From JABDMH01 sp965223215 (GTDB lineage Bacteria; Bacteroidota; Bacteroidia; Chitinophagales; Saprospiraceae): a DNA stretch of 64,000 bases. The position numbers were made by a program, and so were the translations under genes. Position 1 is the first letter of the stretch. Each line of letters starts with the position of its first letter. Location: contig CBDCVZ010000010.1 of NCBI GenBank assembly GCA_965223215.1, positions 7,812,001-7,876,000 on the forward strand. The letters are read 5' to 3'. Below are positions 45,143 to 54,862 of the stretch, one piece after another. A model generated the notes under the pieces. The model had not been told where the DNA came from. It ran no database searches and saw nothing but the letters and a program-made list of their open reading frames with translations.

Positions 45143-46570
45143 ATGATGAATCGTCGTGAAAATATTAAGCAATTAGGAGCCCTGGTAACCTCCTTGTCTA
45201 TTGTGCCAAGGCACGTCATGGGAGGTCCAGGTTTCATTGCACCCAGTGATAAACTCAATATAGCAGCCATCGGTGTTGGTGGAAAAGGTGCCGTGAATAT
45301 TGCCAATTCCTTTAATGGGGGTACGGATAACATTGTGGCGCTTTGCGATGTGGATGATCGGATGGCTGTAAATGCCCGCCAGCAGTTTGATCAGGCACCC
45401 TACTACCGTGACTATCGTGAGATGCTTGAACGCGAAGCCGATCGAATTGATGCGGTTCTGATCAGTACTCCGGATCATATGCATGGAGTACAGGCACTGG
45501 CAGCCATGAAAATGGGTAAACATGTCTATTGCGAAAAACCGCTTACGCATGATATATATGAAGCGAGGGTGCTTACCGAGGCCGCCCAAAAGTATCAGGT
45601 GGTCACTCAAATGGGCAATCAGGGGAGCAGCGGCGACAGCACCCGATACATTGAGTCATGGATTCAGGATGGTCTCCTTGGCCAGGTTCACACCGTACAC
45701 GTGTGGACAAACCGTCCGGTTTGGCCCCAGGGTATTGATTTACCCAAGCAGACCGACGAAGTCCCCAAAGAAGTCGATTGGGATCTGTGGCTGGGAACCG
45801 CACCGCACCGTTCTTTTAATCACCTGTATATACCTGCCAATTGGCGAGGTTGGGTGGATTTTGGCACTGGGGCTCTCGGAGATATGGGATGTCATTTTAT
45901 GGATGTACCATTCCGGGCTTTGAAGTTGAATTATCCGATCAGTGCTTATTGCAGCGTTGCGGGAAAGTGGTCGGGATTCTTTGAGGTTGATCATGGCATG
46001 GCCACCTATCCGGCCGCTACCAAGATTCATATTAGGTTCCCTCCCCGCGATGATATGGACGCTGTGGAACTGATTTGGTACGATGGAGGGATTCAACCGG
46101 CCAGACCAGAAGAACTCTTGCCCAATGAAGTCTTAAGTAATCAAGACGGCGGCATTTTATTTGAAGGTGATCAGGGAAAAATGGTGGCCGGCCTTTTTGG
46201 TACCAATCCAACCATCTTACCTTCGAAGAAAATGAAATATATCTCCAAACCTGAACCATCCAAGCCTCTGGTATCGGGAGGTGAAGAGGGCCATCAGCAA
46301 CAGTGGGTGAAGGCTTGTAAGGAAGGCTATGGAGCTTACACAAGTTCTTCCTTTGACCAGGCTGGTCCACTGACGGAAACGGTGCTCATGGGAAATCTGG
46401 CGGTGTTAAGTTATAATCATGCTGAACCGGCAAACCATTTTTATAAATGGGATTATCCGGGTCGCAAAGAACTATTATGGGATGGAGAAAATATGCGTAT
46501 TATGAATTTTGAGCCTGCCAACCAATTTGTCAAGAGGGAATATCGGGGTGACTGGGACTTCACCCTGTAG
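45143..46570 (+). CDS. Gfo/Idh/MocA-family oxidoreductase, second copy
   Basis: A 475-residue paralog of the gene at 26808-28262. It has the NAD-binding AAIGVGGKG, the conserved EKP lysine motif in HVYCEKPLTHD, and the shared VWTNRPVWPQG and FGTGALGDMGCHFMD blocks. The N-terminus (NRRENIKQLGALVTSLSIVP) resembles a Tat signal, but the residue after the twin arginine pattern is unusual (RRENI instead of RRxFL). Export by Tat is therefore less certain than for the first copy. The substrate is unknown; sugars or cyclitols are likely. Confidence 0.9.
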   Translation: MMNRRENIKQLGALVTSLSIVPRHVMGGPGFIAPSDKLNIAAIGVGGKGAVNIANSFNGGTDNIVALCDVDDRMAVNARQQFDQAPYYRDYREMLEREADRIDAVLISTPDHMHGVQALAAMKMGKHVYCEKPLTHDIYEARVLTEAAQKYQVVTQMGNQGSSGDSTRYIESWIQDGLLGQVHTVHVWTNRPVWPQGIDLPKQTDEVPKEVDWDLWLGTAPHRSFNHLYIPANWRGWVDFGTGALGDMGCHFMDVPFRALKLNYPISAYCSVAGKWSGFFEVDHGMATYPAATKIHIRFPPRDDMDAVELIWYDGGIQPARPEELLPNEVLSNQDGGILFEGDQGKMVAGLFGTNPTILPSKKMKYISKPEPSKPLVSGGEEGHQQQWVKACKEGYGAYTSSSFDQAGPLTETVLMGNLAVLSYNHAEPANHFYKWDYPGRKELLWDGENMRIMNFEPANQFVKREYRGDWDFTL

Positions 46571-46828
46571 ATATGGCACCTAGAATTAAACTGGTATTGC
46601 TAATTAGAGGAGAAAATTAACCTGCCCACTACAACGACGATCAACGAAGGCTTTTTAATGAAAGCAAGGCACAATTTCTCGGTGTGACTGAACCTCTACG
46701 TAAATATGAACCCCTGTGTCTCGTTGAGCAAAATCATACGTTCATTACCACTAGCAACCAGATACCATGTACGGACTTGGGTTTTCGTCGAGGGACATGG
46801 AGAAAGCATTTCTCGAAATTTGCACAAA

Positions 46829-48052
46829 CTAGAAATATCGACCTATCATTGGATGATCCACGATGACTCTCTTTAATTCGAGAAAATCCACTTCTCCTTG
46901 ATGAGACCAAACTTTTTGGCCTTTTGGGTCAACCAATAATGTATAGGGAAGCGCACCATTCCAATCGGGATCAACGGCTTCAATTAGTGCATATTTGTCG
47001 TCTTGGTCAAAAATAAAGTTAGGTACCGCTGAATTCTTATCACTCAAAAATGCCAATGCCTTTTCGCGAGCACTGGGCTTGTCTGCGGAGATGGAAATGA
47101 ACTCAAAATCGCGGGCCCCATACATCCGCTGCAGAATGATAAATTCAGGATATTCAATAATGCAGGGACCACACCAGGTGGCCCAAACATTAATTAATCT
47201 CAATTTAGACCCATCTTTGTTGGACACCAAATCCTTGATGCCTTCTACGCTGGCACTTTTTAAGGTGACCTCTTTCTCTTTCCACTCTTTGTCTATTTTT
47301 TCTTTATACTCGGTTTTCCAACCCCATTTCGTGGAGCAACCGAAAACCTTAGTAGTGGGAGTGGCCACGGGTTGTCCTGCTAAGACCGCGTCAGTTGCAT
47401 TTCTCAGATCTTCTGCATTGGCACGACCTGGTTTTTCGACCCCATCCAGTCGACCCTGATACTGGAGCCGGCGATCTTGGTCAAATACAAAGGCGTGCGG
47501 TGTGGCTACCGGTCCGTATTGAAGAGAGACTTTCTCGTCATCACCGTCATACAAATAGGGAAAATTATATTTGAGATATTCAGCTCGAAGAACCATATCA
47601 TCAAAGTCATCATTTAGATCAGTGTACCCCAACTCTTCATAGAGGAGACCGAGAGGGCTATTCGGAGAAATGGCTACCACCTGGACTCCTTTATCTCGAT
47701 AATCCTCAGTAAATTTGATCATTCTTTGCTCGTAAGCCTGTGCCGTCGGGCAGTGATTGCAAGTGAATATAACGACCAGAACTTTGGCGTCGCGAAACTC
47801 ATCCAAAGCGTGAAATTTACCGTCAACGCCGGGAAGATTGAATGCAGGTGCTTTGGCTCCAATCGCCAGGGTTGGAACCGTCTCCCGTTTTGCAACAAGC
47901 TGAGGTTGGGGCTCGAAAAATGGCTTCGCTAATTCTTCAACTGAATTGTCCGGATCAACAGCGTCTTTCTTCATGGTGGGTTGACATGAGGTCAAGACAA
48001 GGAGGCCGGCAATCATTGATCCTAGTAGCAATGAAATGAGTCTAATCGCCAT
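46829..48052 (-). CDS. Lipoprotein with two thioredoxin-fold domains
   Basis: The ATG at 48052 gives 407 residues with a lipobox LTSC (C23). The first domain (about 60-235) is a redoxin/AhpC-TSA-like fold with FTCNHCPTAQAYEQRM. The second (about 255-400) is TlpA-like with VWATWCGPCIIEYP and the cis-proline LPYTLL. So one exported chain has two separate CxxC sites, CNHC and CGPC. The first resembles the peroxiredoxin-like family often found with c-type cytochrome or thiol repair, the second a thiol-disulfide oxidoreductase. They may pass electrons between each other; this is inference. It overlaps no neighbour. Confidence 0.9.
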   Translation of the reverse strand: MAIRLISLLLGSMIAGLLVLTSCQPTMKKDAVDPDNSVEELAKPFFEPQPQLVAKRETVPTLAIGAKAPAFNLPGVDGKFHALDEFRDAKVLVVIFTCNHCPTAQAYEQRMIKFTEDYRDKGVQVVAISPNSPLGLLYEELGYTDLNDDFDDMVLRAEYLKYNFPYLYDGDDEKVSLQYGPVATPHAFVFDQDRRLQYQGRLDGVEKPGRANAEDLRNATDAVLAGQPVATPTTKVFGCSTKWGWKTEYKEKIDKEWKEKEVTLKSASVEGIKDLVSNKDGSKLRLINVWATWCGPCIIEYPEFIILQRMYGARDFEFISISADKPSAREKALAFLSDKNSAVPNFIFDQDDKYALIEAVDPDWNGALPYTLLVDPKGQKVWSHQGEVDFLELKRVIVDHPMIGRYF

Positions 48053-48171
48053 AAGATTTTCTTTATGTGGACAGAAAGCAAAACTACTCATTTTGGATCA
48101 CCGGTGTCTGCTAATTTGCCTTGACCATATCAGTAGAGTTGAGCTCCCTGTGGAGATCCCATTAAAAAGGG

Positions 48172-48179
48172 TACTTTTG
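48172..48179 (+). promoter_or_regulatory. Possible Bacteroidota -7 promoter element
   Basis: TACTTTTG fits TAnnTTTG, 73 bp before the ATG of the ketosynthase gene. The nearest TTG upstream is 30 bp away, longer than usual, so confidence is low. Confidence 0.28.
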
Positions 48180-48252
48180 AGCTTGCTCCTGGGCTTTATT
48201 TCGCCTCAAATTTTTTGTCAAATCCGAGAGCATCAAATTTTTTGTTGTTCTT

Positions 48253-49332
48253 ATGGAGCGCAGATATTCCTACATTACCGGCACAGGATCTTACATTCCG
48301 AAACGCCGGATCTTGAATAAAGAATTTCACAGTAACACTTTTTATTCGAAAAAAGGTGCTCCAATTGCAAAGCCGCCTTTGGAAATAACTGAAAAGTTTG
48401 CAGCGATCACGACCATTGTGGAAAGGCGATATGTAGAAGATCATGTGGTAACTTCGGACATTGCCTTTTGGGCCGCCGAAAGAGCCATTGAAGATGCGGG
48501 TATTGATCAGGAAACCCTTGACTACATTATCGTAGCACACAACTTTGGAGATGTCAAGTACGATAATCCTCGCTCTGACATGGTGCCTTCCTTGGCTGCC
48601 AGAGTCAAACATAAGTTGGGGATCGTCAGTCCACATGCCATCGCCTATGACTTGCCATTTGGTTGTCCGGGCTGGTTACAGGGCGTCATTCAAGCAGATT
48701 ATTTTATTCGTTCTGGAGATGCTAGGCGAATTTTAATAATCGGTGCTGAAGTCCTCTCCAGAGTGTGTGACCCACATGACCGGGATAGTATGCTCTATGC
48801 TGATGGCGCCGGCGCCATAATACTTGAAGCACGGGAGAGTATCACACCCCAGGGAGTGCTGGCTCATCAGACTAGATCCGACACCATCATGCATTCGCAA
48901 ATGTTACGAATGGACACAAGTTATAAGTCGAATGGCACTACTCGGGGTCCGATTTATCTCAAGATGAACGGCAGGAAATTATATCAATATGCCCTGGAGC
49001 ATGTACCGCAAGCCATTAAAGATTGCCTCATTAAGAGCGGGGTGTGTCATAAGGAGATTAAGAAGATCTTGATTCACCAGGCCAACGGTAAGATGGACGC
49101 TGCGATTCTCAGCCGTTTTTATGATCTCTTTGAGGACACTGAGATTCCAGCAGAGGTCATGCCGATGACGGTAGACAAGCTAGGTAATTCCTCAGTAGCG
49201 ACCATTCCTACTCTCCTGGATTTAATCTGTCATCAGCAGTTGCCACCCCACGAAATCAGTGAGGGGGATATACTAGTTTTTGCATCGGTAGGCGCAGGTA
49301 TGAATATTAATGCCATGATATATCGGGCGTGA
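48253..49332 (+). CDS. 3-oxoacyl-ACP synthase III family protein (stand-alone ketosynthase)
   Basis: A 359-residue thiolase-fold enzyme with the full KAS III triad: C138 in DLPFGCPGWLQG, H275 in LIHQANGKM and N312 in LGNSSVATIP; also YADGAGAIILE and the C-terminal FASVGAGMNINAM. It condenses an acyl-CoA or acyl-ACP with malonyl-ACP. No fab, ACP or biotin genes adjoin, so it may serve a special lipid or secondary product rather than housekeeping synthesis. The next gene starts 105 bp downstream and is unrelated. Confidence 0.92.
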   Translation: MERRYSYITGTGSYIPKRRILNKEFHSNTFYSKKGAPIAKPPLEITEKFAAITTIVERRYVEDHVVTSDIAFWAAERAIEDAGIDQETLDYIIVAHNFGDVKYDNPRSDMVPSLAARVKHKLGIVSPHAIAYDLPFGCPGWLQGVIQADYFIRSGDARRILIIGAEVLSRVCDPHDRDSMLYADGAGAIILEARESITPQGVLAHQTRSDTIMHSQMLRMDTSYKSNGTTRGPIYLKMNGRKLYQYALEHVPQAIKDCLIKSGVCHKEIKKILIHQANGKMDAAILSRFYDLFEDTEIPAEVMPMTVDKLGNSSVATIPTLLDLICHQQLPPHEISEGDILVFASVGAGMNINAMIYRA

Positions 49333-49437
49333 TCCCATCATTTGATCGATTAGATTTGGTGACGATATGTCATTTGTACGATAATAAAGAGCGGCGAATC
49401 GAGAAGCGAATTAGTAGATTCGTTGAAAGGATCTATT

Positions 49438-50778
49438 ATGAAATATGTTCTAATAATCATTTGCACCATAGTCCAACTGACGTCTTATGGGCAGGAGTGG
49501 CAAATCACACCGATTTCGAATGATGGTTTTAAACCGATCCTGAGCATAGATGACCTGGATCGAGTGCACATCGTTTATATGAGCGAAGCCATTAATGGTT
49601 GGGTGAAATATGCCAGACTGGAAAATGGTTCATTGAGTGGCTCGACAGTAAGTAATGGATATTTTTATGGCCCTCCTGATATCACTTACGATCGTGACAA
49701 CAATCCAGTGATTGCTTTCCACAATCACGATACGGAAGACCAGGCTGTCTACATTTGGGATGGAACCAATTGGCAAGATCGCTCCACACCTGACGATGGG
49801 CACGATGGATGGGATAATTCCATCATCGTAGATGGGGAGGGACTGATTCACACCAGTTCGGTAAATCCATTTGGAGGTGCCGGGATTGAGTATGGGTTGT
49901 TTCAAAACGGTGAATGGCGGGTGGACTCTGTGGGCAGTGGTACCATTATGTACGCCAACGCAACCTCGATTGGTATGGATTCTGATAAGAACATTTACAT
50001 TTCTTATTTCAACGATCGGGATGGGCGTTTGGAAATGGCAAGCTTGAAAGGCAATGGATGGACCACCGAAAATGTTGATGACGGACCAAATGTAGGTCGT
50101 TTTTCGTCCCTTGTCGTTACTGATAATGATGACATTTTGATCAGCTACTATGCCGATGCGGGACTCATCAAGTTAGCCGTTCACCTAGGGGGCCAATGGA
50201 TGCTGGAAGAGGTTGATATTCTTGAAAATGTAGAAATTGGTTTTTTTGGCGCGCGCAACATCACTTCATTGGTTCAAAATGGATCGCAATTTGGCCTTGC
50301 TTACGGCGACAAATCAGTGATTAAGCTGGCCACCTTCTCACTTAATTTATTAGACATCACGATCGATACCGTCGTAGTAGCAACCGACCAAGATTTTGGT
50401 CAGATTGTATCCTTAGATTTCAATTCAGCAGGTGTGCCTTTCATTGCCTATTCAGGGTCTGACGAAACCAATAATCCATTGGGTAATGTCTTCGTCATTA
50501 GCAAATCAGGCCAGAGCACGGCGACCAAAGATGCCTTTTTCCCGGCTCCCCAGTTATATCCAAATCCCGTAATCGCGGGCCAAAAAATGTCAATTGATGG
50601 TGGGGTGCCGGGTCCTTTCCATATGCAATTGTTCGATGCATCGGGTCGATTGGTTCAGCAGGATCAAAACCTATTTTCAGGCATAAATTTGATGGACCAA
50701 ATTCAGGCTGGCGTTTATTTTCTGTTACTCAGAAACATTGACGCGACTTGGCACAAAAAAATAATAATTACAAAATAA
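49438..50778 (+). CDS. Secreted beta-propeller-like protein with type IX sorting domain
   Basis: The ATG at 49438 gives 446 residues with a signal peptide cut near TSYGQ. The middle has repeated strands of the type DDLDRVHIVYMS, DRDNNPVIAFHN, DSDKNIYISYFND and TDNDDILISYYAD, as in a beta-propeller (about 25-360). The last 80 residues are a type A T9SS C-terminal sorting domain: PQLYPNPV, MQLFDASGRLV, QIQAGVYFLLL and KKIIITK. It should be exported across the outer membrane by T9SS and attached to the surface or released. The ligand is unknown. Confidence 0.9.
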   Translation: MKYVLIIICTIVQLTSYGQEWQITPISNDGFKPILSIDDLDRVHIVYMSEAINGWVKYARLENGSLSGSTVSNGYFYGPPDITYDRDNNPVIAFHNHDTEDQAVYIWDGTNWQDRSTPDDGHDGWDNSIIVDGEGLIHTSSVNPFGGAGIEYGLFQNGEWRVDSVGSGTIMYANATSIGMDSDKNIYISYFNDRDGRLEMASLKGNGWTTENVDDGPNVGRFSSLVVTDNDDILISYYADAGLIKLAVHLGGQWMLEEVDILENVEIGFFGARNITSLVQNGSQFGLAYGDKSVIKLATFSLNLLDITIDTVVVATDQDFGQIVSLDFNSAGVPFIAYSGSDETNNPLGNVFVISKSGQSTATKDAFFPAPQLYPNPVIAGQKMSIDGGVPGPFHMQLFDASGRLVQQDQNLFSGINLMDQIQAGVYFLLLRNIDATWHKKIIITK

Positions 50779-51082
50779 TTTATTTACTGCAGTGGCTTTG
50801 TTTATTGTGGTGAATAATCGAGAAATGTACCAATGAAGTTTTGGACAGATTCACACCAAACATTTTATTTCCGAGATAACATTTTCTTCCGTAGACGTGG
50901 ATGACGGGGCAGGTTTAAAAGTGCACTCCATCCATCCAATGGTGGGGTCCATTTCTTACACACGATGGACCTTGATCCACACCTTCTTCTGATATGTGCT
51001 GTTGGTTGCCAAACACCTCCTTCAAATGACAAATCTCATTGGCCAAAACCTATAGGCAGTTCTCGTCAAAGGGCGTCTTGTA
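50779..51082. other. Convergent intergenic region with an inverted repeat
   Basis: The 304-bp gap between convergent genes has no gene visible. GGTCCAT at 50946-50952 and ATGGACC at 50965-50971 form a 7-bp inverted repeat with a 12-nt loop, perhaps a transcription end or processing site. No T run follows. Confidence 0.4.
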
Positions 51083-52063
51083 TTAGTCTCTAAATTGCCA
51101 GTCGGTCAATGCCTCAAGAAAGGAGAGTAAATCACTTCTTTCCGAGTCACTCAGGGTGAAATCACTCAAGTGATCACTTGGTCTCCGATTGGGAACTTGA
51201 TGAACCTGTTCATAATGCTGAATCACGCCCTCAAGACTTGGTATAGTACCGTCATGCATATAGGGAGCTGTCACAGCCACATTGCGCAAAGAAGGAACTC
51301 TGAACTTTCCACGATCGAAGGAATCTAGTGTGATCAAAGCCCGACCTAAATCCTGATATTGAGCATAAAGTCCATTGTTTTCAAAGGCGTTGTTGGTGAA
51401 ATTGAAGCCGCCGTGACAAGTGCTACAATTGAGTTTCTTGCTCTCAAAGAGCTTCATGCCTCGGATTGCAGCGTCAGACATAGCCGAACCATCACCACTT
51501 AGGTATCTATCGTAGGGACTGTCATAACTGACCAAACTTCGTACAAAGGAGGCCAAGGATCTAGAGATGGAGAACGCACCAATTTCTTGACCGTAGGCTT
51601 TCTGTGAGAGGTTTTGGTAGTGTTCATTTGCTGCCAAACGCTCACTGAGGGTCAGTATGGGAATGGCCATTTCATTTTCGTCTTCGATCGGCACGAGTGC
51701 TTGAAGATCTAGTTTTTTGACACCCCCATCTTTATTGATCAGGTCCAGATATCCGGCATTCAGTAGCGTAGGAGCATTTCTTTTGCCCCGTCTGCCACCA
51801 ACTCCCAGTGATATTGATTTCCCATCCGTAAATGCCAATTCAGGCAGATGACAACTGCTACAGGCAATGGAACTATCTAACGAAAGTGACTTGTCAAAAA
51901 ATAGCTGCTTTCCCAACGCAATTCTATCTGCTGTCGGATAATTATTATCGGGAAAAGACATTTTTGGGAAATGAAGCGGCATCTTGGAGTGCAGGTCGAT
52001 TTCCTGGTTGCACGCTAGGTACAAAAGGCAAACCAAATAATATCTGAAATATGGTTTCTTCAA
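51083..52063 (-). CDS. Dihaem cytochrome c peroxidase (MauG/CcpA family) lipoprotein
   Basis: A 326-residue protein starting with TTG, since an in-frame stop is just upstream. A lipobox-like LYLAC (C18) suggests attachment to a membrane facing the periplasm. The two haem motifs are CSSCH (after DSSIA) and CSTCH (after KKLN), with the family motifs FTDGKSISLGVGG and RVPSLRNVAVTAPYMHDG between or after them. These enzymes reduce H2O2 using cytochrome or oxidise other substrates. It is not next to the nar operon and appears to be transcribed alone. Confidence 0.92.
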   Translation of the reverse strand: MKKPYFRYYLVCLLYLACNQEIDLHSKMPLHFPKMSFPDNNYPTADRIALGKQLFFDKSLSLDSSIACSSCHLPELAFTDGKSISLGVGGRRGKRNAPTLLNAGYLDLINKDGGVKKLDLQALVPIEDENEMAIPILTLSERLAANEHYQNLSQKAYGQEIGAFSISRSLASFVRSLVSYDSPYDRYLSGDGSAMSDAAIRGMKLFESKKLNCSTCHGGFNFTNNAFENNGLYAQYQDLGRALITLDSFDRGKFRVPSLRNVAVTAPYMHDGTIPSLEGVIQHYEQVHQVPNRRPSDHLSDFTLSDSERSDLLSFLEALTDWQFRD

Positions 52064-52671
52064 CGACAGGGAAGTCTAAGAGATATAAAATGTTCAAAAA
52101 GCAACGACATTTACTTTTTTTTTGACCTCAAAGGAAGGGGAGTCAATCTCATGCTCCCCGCTCAATAAGATGTTTTCATCTGACCTTAAAACGATTCAGC
52201 GCTGGCAGATATTCTGCATTTGCGTGCAACGGTGAGGCATCCGCCACTTGACCACGGTGGCTGTGACCAAGATGTCCCTCAATCTCATGGCCAGGGGCAG
52301 ATTATTTCCGGTCTGTGTATCGGGTTCCACCATGAAATCAATCGAATTAAAAAATACAACGAATTTAAATTCAAAGTCTATGGTATTGTTTACATCGTGA
52401 GACTGATGCCAGTACTGTGTGGGTCAGGTTTTTTAACAGTGGCCCTGACCTGAAGTGGTAGTCAATCGGAGCATCCATCTGGCCACCACCATCTACCGCT
52501 CCATCAAACCTAAGAATTATAACCAGTAGCCCGATTCCACTGTATGGCAGGATCTCACAAGCCCAGTGGATCCGTTGGTGGGCAGGTGACAAACTTCCTT
52601 CGGTTCTGTGCTTTGTTTTCGGCCTTGACAGTACAAAAAATTTAGAACAGTCATTTGATTAATTCCAGACA
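52064..52671. other. Long gene-poor region, perhaps a decayed gene
   Basis: This 608-bp stretch has no intact gene. On the minus strand, two overlapping frames give protein-like sequence: one around 52592-52371 (RFDGAVDGGGQMDAPIDYHF) and then another from about 52420 to 52195 (FEFKFVVFFNSIDFMVEPDT, then LPLAMRLRDILVTATVVKW). They would join by a frameshift at about 52420, which suggests a relic of the C-terminal part of a larger gene. I cannot name its family. Confidence 0.35.
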
Positions 52672-54696
52672 CTATTCGCTCGTACTGGCACCTTCAACTA
52701 AGAATGCAGCAAGATCACGACATAATTCATCGCCCCGGCTTGAATTGGTAAAAACCACATAACCCATGTCCAAGTCCTGAAACACTTCAAATAGACATTT
52801 AAAATCGCCATTATTTCCTCCATGACCAATCACGTTGCCATTGGGAGATTTTCTAACGTGAATGCCCAATCCTGCTCCCTCCGAAAAGGTAGGATCATTC
52901 CACCACTCACTTGGAGATTCTGTGTGTATTTCAACCATTTCCTCATATGTGGAGGGCTTAAGACCTTTTTTCTCCAGCAGTGCGATGGCGAACTTTGAAA
53001 AAGCTCGAGCCTCCGTGTGCATGCTGTGGGCCATGCCTGGTTCAGATGGGATGGGCCAGTAGGTTGGATTGCTACCCTGGTGACCAATGGCGGCGACTTC
53101 TCTGAGCGCCTCGCTGTCCTTAAATTTCATGTGGTACAAATCGAGCGGATCAATCACTTCTTCTCGAAGCAATTCTTCGATATCCTTGCCTGTGATCTTG
53201 CAGACCACCCTTTTTAAATATTCGAAACCTTCTCCCGAATATCCATACCTCGTTCCGGGTGGATGCAGCAGAGGAACACCCCAATTTGGTAAGCCGCTTT
53301 GATGGATAAGGACGTGTCGGGCTGTCATTTTCTTATATTCAGGTGTAACCTCAAGATCTTCAAAAGGTAGTGTCTCATACAAAGGAGCATCCAAGTCTAT
53401 GATGCCCCTTTCCGCAAGCCTTAGTACTAAAAAACCAAAAACTGGTTTTGTGATCGAGGCTGCCTCAAATAATGTTTTTTCATCCACCGGATCATTGGTC
53501 TTCGTACTCTTTACCCCATATGTTTTATGATAGGCCACTTGACCATCTTTAATGAGGGCCAGGGATACCCCCGGTATTTCATAATATTCTCGGTAGGTCT
53601 CAATGAACCGATCAACTTTTATTGAGGTCTCGGTTGAATAATTTAAAAGTATACCTTGTGCTCCACTTAGGTGGGGAGGTGGTATCTGTCGCGCGATTAT
53701 TTGTTCAAGATCGTCATTCTCTTCCTTCACGGTTGTCAAGACCGGTGCACTCTTGGCCAATTGAAAAAATTCATTCCCAACTTGCTGCATTTCTTTGGGA
53801 ACGTACACCTGATATTGACCCAGTGGTAGCTTGATCTGATAATTTCCAGTGGAGTCAGTGCGGGTTTGCAGCCACAGTGTTTGCTTTTCCACATGCTCAA
53901 ATCTAACCGGAAGGGCCGTGGGCTCCGATATAAGCTGAGACATGTCAATAGATCCCTTTACCTGTGCAAAGGTCATTTCCTTGTCAGCTAATACTAAGTC
54001 ACCACACCGGCTGGCACTTGCGATCTTTTGTGTCAATGCTCCCCATGACAACCAGGAGTAGCTGTTGTCTTCATCTTTGTCAACCACCGCCAAATCGAAG
54101 GCCACAGAAAGACCTCCATGAATCGGACGATTTACCTGAATGGACCACTCGTAGTTTCGACCCTTCGGAGTTTGGGTCATCTTCATGTCGATATCATCCC
54201 AGTTTCCTTCCCTTCCAAACATGAATCGCTTGGTTGCATATTCGCTAAACTGCGTGACAGGGGCTCCAGACTTTTCATGATTGAGATCGAGAAATAGGGT
54301 CATCCCATCGTGTGTATTCCAATTTACATACCCAGTGGTGTCCAGCATAAGAGACTCGTCAACCACCTCAACTGCAATGAATATTTTCTGGAGGGCAGTA
54401 TGATAGGCAACCCTAAATTGAGCGCTTAAATCCTGTTCATTTTTCGCTCGATCGCCTACTCCGAGCTCATTGATATCATAGCGATGGTAATGCGCAGGCC
54501 AATCACTTAAATCCCCGTCAACAGTTATGCCCGATATGGGATAGGCGTACGCTACCGCACCATTGTGGCCTTCTGCTGCCAAATTGATCAACATCACCAG
54601 GGCCAACAGAATGAGACGTAGGCTAATCAGCCAAACTGACCGCGTGGGTGGAGCATGCATAGAGAATTTCGAATGTGATAGGAATGTGTAATTCAT
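52672..54696 (-). CDS. CBM9-like domain fused to serine beta-lactamase-like hydrolase
   Basis: I chose the ATG at 54696 (674 residues); ATGs at 54744 and 54660 are alternatives. A signal segment is followed by a CBM9-like carbohydrate-binding or DOMON-type domain (about 50-240: YPISGITVDGDLSDWPAHYH), a short beta domain of carboxypeptidase-regulatory type (about 260-320), then a class C beta-lactamase/esterase domain (about 350-670). The catalytic SxxK is S414-K417 in AASITKPVFG; YGYSGEG stands where YxN is usual and GHGGNN stands for the KTG site. It probably cleaves an ester or peptide bound to a surface glycan, by inference from the fusion. Confidence 0.88.
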   Translation of the reverse strand: MNYTFLSHSKFSMHAPPTRSVWLISLRLILLALVMLINLAAEGHNGAVAYAYPISGITVDGDLSDWPAHYHRYDINELGVGDRAKNEQDLSAQFRVAYHTALQKIFIAVEVVDESLMLDTTGYVNWNTHDGMTLFLDLNHEKSGAPVTQFSEYATKRFMFGREGNWDDIDMKMTQTPKGRNYEWSIQVNRPIHGGLSVAFDLAVVDKDEDNSYSWLSWGALTQKIASASRCGDLVLADKEMTFAQVKGSIDMSQLISEPTALPVRFEHVEKQTLWLQTRTDSTGNYQIKLPLGQYQVYVPKEMQQVGNEFFQLAKSAPVLTTVKEENDDLEQIIARQIPPPHLSGAQGILLNYSTETSIKVDRFIETYREYYEIPGVSLALIKDGQVAYHKTYGVKSTKTNDPVDEKTLFEAASITKPVFGFLVLRLAERGIIDLDAPLYETLPFEDLEVTPEYKKMTARHVLIHQSGLPNWGVPLLHPPGTRYGYSGEGFEYLKRVVCKITGKDIEELLREEVIDPLDLYHMKFKDSEALREVAAIGHQGSNPTYWPIPSEPGMAHSMHTEARAFSKFAIALLEKKGLKPSTYEEMVEIHTESPSEWWNDPTFSEGAGLGIHVRKSPNGNVIGHGGNNGDFKCLFEVFQDLDMGYVVFTNSSRGDELCRDLAAFLVEGASTSE

Positions 54697-54862
54697 GATA
54701 GATGATTTTCGGTTATTACTTCTATAGACATCTTTTGATAACATGTGGTTGCATCTACTTGAGCGAGCCTCATCAACTTACTACGTGATTTTACAATACT
54801 TTACATCTAATTGTGCGGATACTTTTCGAACTCTAATATATTTGCGCATAACCTTGCTCGAG

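Noticed and set aside
46995..47459. A plus-strand frame of 154 codons
   Set aside because: It is antisense to the double thioredoxin-fold lipoprotein, whose CNHC and CGPC sites are clear.
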